A stretch of 10,869 nucleotides of DNA from CAZIWJ01 sp964542855. Its GTDB lineage: Bacteria > Bacteroidota > Bacteroidia > Cytophagales > Cyclobacteriaceae. Each line of letters begins with the position of its first letter. Position 1 is the stretch's first letter. Below the pieces are notes generated by a model. That model saw nothing but the letters and a program-made list of their open reading frames with translations. It did no database searches and was not told where the DNA came from. Shown here piece by piece: positions 6,909 to 10,869 of the stretch. The stretch is taken from contig CAZIWJ010000119.1 of assembly GCA_964542855.1 (NCBI GenBank), positions 1-10,869 on the forward strand. Reading direction: 5' to 3'. The position numbers and the translations under genes were made by a program.

Positions 6909-7553
6909 TTACTTTCTACTGTTAAAATCGCCGCGTTTAATCGATTTTATAAATTTGGCCCAGTTGAGCGGGTTCAGCAGCGGGTTAGTTCGCGGGCCGT
7001 TTCGCTGGCGCATGTAGTTGAATTCCTGCTGGTAGTAGTATTTGGCGTTTTCACTGCCGTTCATCGGGGTAGCTTCAAAAATCCGGGCCAGTATTTCCGC
7101 GTTCAGGTTATCCTGCATGTTGTCGTAAGAGCGCTGATCGGGCAGTTCCAGTGCCAGGATGGCTTCTTTGAATACTTCTTCGGTAGGATAAGGGAAAATT
7201 TCAATGGGCCGCATGTAGGTAGAATCGGTTTGCAGGTCTACGATAACCGTTAGGCTGGTTCCGTCCGGCCTTTCGGGCACTTCGTATATCTGCCGCCTGT
7301 AACCCACATAACTGAAAATAACGCTATCGCCGGGCAGCACCGGAATAGAAAAGTAGCCATAAATATTCGTGCTGGTTCCTCTTCCTGCATTGGGCACAAA
7401 AACGTTGGCTCCCATCAGTGCACTGGTACTGTCTTCGCCCAGCACCAGCCCGGAAAGCTGAATAACCTGGGTTTTGCCTTGTGCAAAAGTATCGGTGGCT
7501 GCTACTAAAAGCAGGAGCAGGACCACGATTACCATTCCTTTCTTTCCAAACAT
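6909..7553 (-). CDS. Secreted carboxypeptidase-regulatory-like domain protein
   Basis: This 214-residue exported protein has a basic start (MFGKKG), a long hydrophobic core of Val and Leu, and a likely signal peptidase I site at TFA-Q around residue 24. Residues about 30-108 form a carboxypeptidase D regulatory-like beta sandwich, with LSGLVLGEDSTSALMGANVFV, the STNIYGYFSIP turn and an ISYVGYR-type end (FSYVGYRRQ). The same domain starts the neighbouring TonB receptor. The C-terminal half (about 115-214) is not recognised; it is predicted helical, with a Tyr/Asn-rich part and a basic tail. It has no barrel or plug, so it is not simply a truncated receptor. Soluble or membrane-associated periplasmic location is inferred. 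It sits 155 bp upstream of the receptor on the same strand, with a possible terminator between. Function is unknown. Confidence 0.8.
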   Translation of the reverse strand: MFGKKGMVIVVLLLLLVAATDTFAQGKTQVIQLSGLVLGEDSTSALMGANVFVPNAGRGTSTNIYGYFSIPVLPGDSVIFSYVGYRRQIYEVPERPDGTSLTVIVDLQTDSTYMRPIEIFPYPTEEVFKEAILALELPDQRSYDNMQDNLNAEILARIFEATPMNGSENAKYYYQQEFNYMRQRNGPRTNPLLNPLNWAKFIKSIKRGDFNSRK

Positions 7554-7571
7554 GCCTCTTGAATTACGCTA

Positions 7572-7599
7572 CCAATCTACTGTATAGTACTATTATAGT
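7572..7599 (-). promoter_or_regulatory. Overlapping palindromes and a possible -7 box before the CPD-domain gene
   Basis: A perfect 10-bp palindrome, ATAGTACTAT (7584-7593), overlaps a second inverted repeat, ACTAT-T-ATAGT (7589-7599). On the minus strand TAGATTGG (7572-7579) is one base off TAnnTTTG and lies 18 bases before the ATG. The palindromes would fall just upstream of this -7 box, a normal operator position. AT-rich palindromes arise easily by chance, so this remains tentative. Confidence 0.25.
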
Positions 7600-7706
7600 G
7601 AGTACAATGTTGTAAATATACAAAAACAGACCCGGATTTTCAGGACGGCCGAAATAAGCAGGGTTTTCTTTACCGGCCGGGATCATACTTCTTCTGCTCG
7701 TACAGG

Positions 7707-7724
7707 TTCCGGAAAACCCCGGAA
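7707..7724 (-). terminator. Possible hairpin downstream of the symporter gene
   Basis: A perfect 6-bp inverted repeat, TTCCGG/CCGGAA, with a six-base loop lies 17 bases beyond the symporter stop. It is GC-rich enough to be stable, but no T-run follows it on the minus strand, so it may be a terminator of a non-canonical kind or an mRNA end-protecting hairpin. The rest of the 187-bp gap to the CPD gene contains no gene I can support. Confidence 0.3.
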
Positions 7725-7740
7725 ATTAATTAATAAGTCA

Positions 7741-9213
7741 TTACGGGAGTGTGTTTTCGTTCGTAACCAGCTCTTCTTTCTTTTTTTCACTTAACAGCTG
7801 CAGACCGAGGAAGGTGAGCGCCCCGTTTAAAATAAGCATTTCAAAGCCAAACCGGTAGCCGTTGAACCAGGCTTCGGAATTATCATTAATAATGTAGCAA
7901 ATTACAGGCGACAGAATGCACACAATGGGTACGTACTTGTCTTTCAGCGCTTTCCGGGTAAATATGCCAAAGGTAAATAACCCGAGGAGCGGACCGTAGG
8001 TATACCCGGCCACCGTGAACAAACTGGTAATAATGCTCTGGTCGTTGATCAGGTTAAACAACAAAATCACTACGTATAGTAACACCGAGAACCCTAGCTG
8101 TACCTTCATGCGTAGGGAAGCCGGAATTTCCTGGTCTTTCTTCCGCTGTAAAATGTCTACGCAGAATGAGGTAGTTAGCGAAGTAAGGGCCGAGTCGGCA
8201 CTGGAATAAGCGGCCGCCGTAATACCCAGCAGGAAAAATATACCGGCTACCGGGCTTAAGTAATTCAGGGCAATCATAGGAAACAATTCATCACTTCGTT
8301 CGGGTAGCGGAATTTGCTGGGCATTGGCGTACAGGTACAGCATTACCCCGAGGCTGAGAAAAAATAAGTTCGCCAGCACCAGCGTAATGGTAAACGAGAA
8401 CATGTTCTTCTTGGCATCGCCAATGGAACGGCAGGTAAGGTTTTTCTGCATCATATCCTGGTCCAGCCCGGTCATTACGATAGTAATAAACGCCCCCGAA
8501 AAAAACTGCTTAAAGAAATTCTGTCCGCTTTGCCAGTCCCACACGAAAATATCAGCGTAACCGGAAGCCGAAATTGTACTTACTATCCCGTTGTCGCCGA
8601 AATCCAGTTCCCGGCTAATCTGGTAAATACAAATCCCCACTGAAATGAGCATAAAAGCAGTTTGCAGGGTGTCGGTCCACACAATGGTTTTAATTCCTCC
8701 CTGAAAAGTATACAGCCAAATAAGCGCTATGGCGATGAACACCGTTACTTCAAAAGGAATATTAAACGCATCGAAAAAAGCCAGTTGCAGTACGCTCGAC
8801 ACCAGGAACAAACGAAAAGAGGCCCCAATCACACGAGAAATGAGGAAATAAATGGCACCGGTTTTATAGGAAGAAAAGCCCAACCGTTGCGAAAGGTATT
8901 CGTAAATACTTACCAGGTTCATCCGGTAGTACAGCGGTAACAGCACGGTTCCTATTACCAGGTAACCAACGATATAGCCCAGCACTACCTGGAAATACCC
9001 GAACTGGGTGTTCCCCACTTCCCCGGGCACAGAAATGAAAGTAACCCCGGAAAGCGTGGCGCCAATCATACCGAAGGCAACCAGGTACCAGGGCGACTGA
9101 CGATTACCGGTAAAATATGTTTGTGAGGTAGCACCCTTGCCCGTAACCCGGGCAATAATCATTAGAACAATGAAATACCCCAAAACAACGGATGAAACTA
9201 ATATCGGACTCAT
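7741..9213 (-). CDS. Sodium:solute symporter (SSS family)
   Basis: This 490-residue inner-membrane protein belongs to the SSS family (LeuT fold) and uses the sodium gradient to import a small solute. About 13 hydrophobic segments cover the chain, beginning with an outward N-terminal helix (about 3-22). The early FGMIGATLSGVTFISVPGEV region (about 47-66) matches the unwound first core helix that contributes to substrate and Na+ binding. GLDQDMMQK at 249-257 matches the conserved GLNQ-type motif. A334, S337 and S338 in AAYSSADSALTSLTTSF align with the Na2-site Ala-x-x-Ser-Ser of vSGLT. The C-terminus is a charged tail. The length is usual for the family. The substrate (sugar, sialic acid, amino acid or other) cannot be told from the sequence. 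It is divergent from clpS with 68 bp between. It may serve the TonB receptor downstream, but only by position. Confidence 0.93.
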   Translation of the reverse strand: MSPILVSSVVLGYFIVLMIIARVTGKGATSQTYFTGNRQSPWYLVAFGMIGATLSGVTFISVPGEVGNTQFGYFQVVLGYIVGYLVIGTVLLPLYYRMNLVSIYEYLSQRLGFSSYKTGAIYFLISRVIGASFRLFLVSSVLQLAFFDAFNIPFEVTVFIAIALIWLYTFQGGIKTIVWTDTLQTAFMLISVGICIYQISRELDFGDNGIVSTISASGYADIFVWDWQSGQNFFKQFFSGAFITIVMTGLDQDMMQKNLTCRSIGDAKKNMFSFTITLVLANLFFLSLGVMLYLYANAQQIPLPERSDELFPMIALNYLSPVAGIFFLLGITAAAYSSADSALTSLTTSFCVDILQRKKDQEIPASLRMKVQLGFSVLLYVVILLFNLINDQSIITSLFTVAGYTYGPLLGLFTFGIFTRKALKDKYVPIVCILSPVICYIINDNSEAWFNGYRFGFEMLILNGALTFLGLQLLSEKKKEELVTNENTLP

Positions 9214-9252
9214 ATGTTGTTTAGGTAAATGTTCAATTTGCGGGAATTTTGT

Positions 9253-9260
9253 TAATTTTG
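9253..9260 (+). promoter_or_regulatory. Bacteroidota-type -7 promoter box for clpS-recR
   Basis: TAATTTTG matches TAnnTTTG exactly and ends 21 bases before the clpS ATG at 9282. A TTTG at 9237-9240 is 12 bases upstream, closer than a standard -33 box. The box overlaps the in-frame TTG at 9249, which argues against that longer start for clpS. No equivalent box is seen on the minus strand for the divergent symporter. Confidence 0.55.
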
Positions 9261-9281
9261 CTAAAAACCAGTTGTAAAAGT

Positions 9282-9563
9282 ATGGACTTTGCTTATCAGG
9301 AAGAACAACTTGAGGAAGTATTAGAGGAAACCGGCAATGAGGAGTTTAAACAACTTGTGGTTTTAAACGACGATCATAATACATTCGATCATGTAATTAA
9401 TACCCTGATCGAGGTGTGTAAACACACCCCGGAACAAGCTGAACAGTGTACCTGGATTATCCATTACAAGGGGAAGTGTTCCGTAAAGGAGGGCACCTAC
9501 CATGATCTGAAGCCGCTGCGCGACGCAATCCGGGAAGAAGGTATAGGTGCTGTAATTTCCTAA
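9282..9563 (+). CDS. clpS: ClpS, adaptor of the Clp protease (N-end rule)
   Basis: This 93-residue cytoplasmic adaptor delivers proteins with destabilising N-terminal residues to ClpA/ClpC-ClpP. A flexible, acidic N-terminal arm (residues 1-22) precedes the core. The core carries the substrate-pocket residues N29-D30-D31 and H61, equivalent to N34, D35, D36 and H66 of E. coli ClpS. FDHVINTL, HTPEQAEQC and IHYKGKC are typical of Bacteroidota ClpS. Phe35 stands at the position of the E. coli gatekeeper Met40, and Thr57 at that of Met62. The shortened C-terminus, ending IGAVIS without the HPLxC segment of proteobacterial ClpS, is normal for this lineage. ATG 9282 is chosen over the TTG at 9249 because that lies in the promoter. 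recR follows after 3 bp. No clpA or clpC is in the window. Confidence 0.94.
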   Translation: MDFAYQEEQLEEVLEETGNEEFKQLVVLNDDHNTFDHVINTLIEVCKHTPEQAEQCTWIIHYKGKCSVKEGTYHDLKPLRDAIREEGIGAVIS

Positions 9564-9566
9564 TGC

Positions 9567-10181
9567 ATGGAATACCCTTCTAAACTGATTGAAAATGCCG
9601 TAATGGAAATTTCCAGGCTACCCGGAATTGGTAAAAAAACTGCTCTTCGCCTGGCACTACACCTGCTAAAAGAAGAGGAAGAAACCACCCATGCCCTTGC
9701 CCGTGCCCTGGAAGAATTGCGAACCAAAACCCAGTATTGTACGGTTTGCCATAACATTTCCGACGCCCCGAAATGTGCGGTTTGCTCTTCGCATAACCGC
9801 GACCGAAGCACCATTTGCGTGGTAGAAACCACCACCGATCTTATGGCTATTGAAAATACTGCCCAGTATCGTGGTTTATATCATGTGCTGGGCGGCATTA
9901 TTTCCCCGGTTGAGGGAATTGGTCCCGATGCGCTGAATATCGATACGCTCATGAAACGGATCGAAGAAAACAAAGAGGAAGTTCAGGAAGTAATCTTTGC
10001 CCTGAGCGCCACCATGGAAGGCGACACCACTTCGTTTTACCTAACTAAAAAACTGAAAGAATACCCGGTTAACGTTACTACCATTGCCCGCGGAGTACCC
10101 ATTGGCAGCGAACTGGAATATACCGATGAAATTACACTGGGTAGAAGTATTGTAACCCGGAAGTCGTACGATGGCAAATGA
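9567..10181 (+). CDS. recR: Recombination mediator protein RecR
   Basis: This 204-residue protein works with RecO (and RecF) to load RecA on SSB-coated single-stranded DNA at gaps. The order is standard: an N-terminal helix-hairpin-helix with LPGIGKKTALRLALHLL (18-34), a four-cysteine zinc finger with C58, C61, C70 and C73 (CTVCHN...CAVC), then a Toprim domain from about 81 with VVETTTDLMAIE and YHVLGGIISPVEGIGPD. A C-terminal ARGVPIGSELEYTDEITLGRS-type Walker-B-like segment closes the fold. Length matches the family (about 200). All key residues are present. The start is 3 bp after the clpS stop, so the two genes are one transcription unit. An ATG at 9563 overlapping the clpS stop is out of frame and not used. 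The CrtA-like gene follows 48 bp downstream and may be read through. Confidence 0.97.
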   Translation: MEYPSKLIENAVMEISRLPGIGKKTALRLALHLLKEEEETTHALARALEELRTKTQYCTVCHNISDAPKCAVCSSHNRDRSTICVVETTTDLMAIENTAQYRGLYHVLGGIISPVEGIGPDALNIDTLMKRIEENKEEVQEVIFALSATMEGDTTSFYLTKKLKEYPVNVTTIARGVPIGSELEYTDEITLGRSIVTRKSYDGK

Positions 10182-10229
10182 ATCTCTGAATTTGCCGGTA
10201 ACCTCTATGCACCTGTTAAGTTCCTTTTT

Positions 10230-10869
10230 ATGACCTCACCCATCACCACGCTTACTTTTTTTCACATTAAAGATGGCTGGCACAAACTGTGGGCATTTAG
10301 CCAAATGCAGCTTGCCCATGCTCATTTGCAGCACATTAGCGGATTACAATTTTACAAGTTACTGGGAACCGGTGCGAAAGGAGGTTTCCGCTGGTCGCCC
10401 AACTATGCCGTATACGCTTTTTTGGGGGTATGGGAAACAGAAGGGCAGGCTCGCGAATTTTTAAGCCACAGTACTTTTAGCCGTCGGTATTTTAACCATA
10501 CCGATTCCCGGTGGACAATTTTTATGAACAGCATTAAAGCCGAAGGGCTATGGTCGGGGCAAAACCCTTTTCCTGAAATGGAAGCTGCACAACAGTACGA
10601 GGGGCCAATTGCCGTTATTACCCGGGCTACTATTTACCCCCGCCACCTGTACGGATTCTGGAAAAGGGTGGCGCCGGTAAGCCAGGCTTTGGGCAATCAT
10701 AACGGCCTCTTGTTTTCGGTAGGGGTTGGGGAGTTGCCGGTTATTCAGCAGGCAACTTTTTCGTTATGGACACACTCGCAGGCCATGATGGATTACGCCT
10801 ATAAAAACCCTTTGCACCGGGAAGTAATTAAGAAAACCCGCCAGCTGGGCTGGTACAAAGAAGAAATGT
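10230..10869 (+). CDS. Spheroidene monooxygenase (CrtA)-like protein, 3'-truncated by window end
   Basis: The frame is open from the ATG at 10230 to the window edge, giving 213 residues, with only a short C-terminal tail likely to be missing. The protein resembles CrtA, which oxidises acyclic carotenoids at C-2 (spheroidene to spheroidenone in purple bacteria). Motifs include an N-terminal WHKLWAFSQMQLAHAHL, a PNYAVYAFLGVWET block (about 55-68), AVITRATI, and VGELPVIQQATFSLWT followed by HREVIKKTRQLGWYKEEM near the end. All are in CrtA order. In Bacteroidota such genes are usually annotated as spheroidene monooxygenase; the substrate may be a different carotenoid. It follows recR by 48 bp, with no terminator seen, so it may be in the clpS-recR unit. 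The lack of a strong ribosome-binding site is usual in this phylum. Function in this organism is inferred from similarity. Confidence 0.82.
   Translation, partial: MTSPITTLTFFHIKDGWHKLWAFSQMQLAHAHLQHISGLQFYKLLGTGAKGGFRWSPNYAVYAFLGVWETEGQAREFLSHSTFSRRYFNHTDSRWTIFMNSIKAEGLWSGQNPFPEMEAAQQYEGPIAVITRATIYPRHLYGFWKRVAPVSQALGNHNGLLFSVGVGELPVIQQATFSLWTHSQAMMDYAYKNPLHREVIKKTRQLGWYKEEM

Noticed and set aside
7646..7680. CGGCCG repeats 28 bases apart as a terminator or operator
   Set aside because: Each word is self-complementary on its own and the intervening loop is 22 bases; no T-run follows, so a function is not supported.
9249..9281. Eleven-residue extension of ClpS from a TTG
   Set aside because: The TTG precedes and overlaps the -7 promoter region; ATG 9282 fits ClpS length.
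10273..10464. Plus-strand 63-codon frame
   Set aside because: It is out of frame within the CrtA-like gene, whose frame is open to the window end and carries conserved motifs.
1..10869. Mobile elements, CRISPR arrays, tRNA or rRNA genes, phage or defence systems
   Set aside because: No transposase, integrase, terminal repeats, regularly spaced repeats or structured RNA were seen; all large frames are accounted for by chromosomal genes.

Overview
This window looks like ordinary chromosome from a Bacteroidota bacterium, most likely a pigmented Cytophagales-type organism. The evidence is a TonB-dependent receptor paired with a DUF4249 lipoprotein, a DUF2027-type Smr protein, a Bacteroidota-style ClpS, and several matches to the Bacteroidota -7 promoter box (TAnnTTTG) just upstream of starts. 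Base composition looks even throughout. I see no insertion sequence, integrase, tRNA, rRNA or CRISPR array.

Left part, plus strand (1-3012). After about 230 bases of non-coding leader come a short-chain trans-prenyl diphosphate synthase and a rhomboid-family intramembrane serine protease. The two overlap by one base (TAATG). A DUF2027/Smr protein follows, with its own -7 box.

Middle part, minus strand (3031-9213), read right to left. First is a sodium:solute symporter, then a small secreted protein with a carboxypeptidase-regulatory-like domain, then a compact three-gene unit: a TonB-dependent receptor with an N-terminal carboxypeptidase-like domain, a DUF4249 lipoprotein 3 bp downstream, and a three-helix membrane protein of unknown function 30 bp further on. 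Receptor and lipoprotein probably form one outer-membrane complex. The symporter could carry the same substrate across the inner membrane, but that link is only positional. The substrate cannot be read from the sequence.

Right part, plus strand (9282-10869). clpS (N-degron adaptor of the Clp protease) and recR (recombination mediator) are 3 bp apart. A spheroidene monooxygenase (CrtA)-like gene follows 48 bp later and runs off the window end. A carotenoid-modifying oxygenase at one end and a prenyl diphosphate synthase of probable C20 type at the other suggest a carotenoid-producing organism.

I found no clearly new biological system. The points most worth following up are the synthase-rhomboid coupling, the uncharacterised three-helix protein with an internal repeat, the stand-alone CPD-domain protein, and small symmetric or phased repeats in three intergenic regions.
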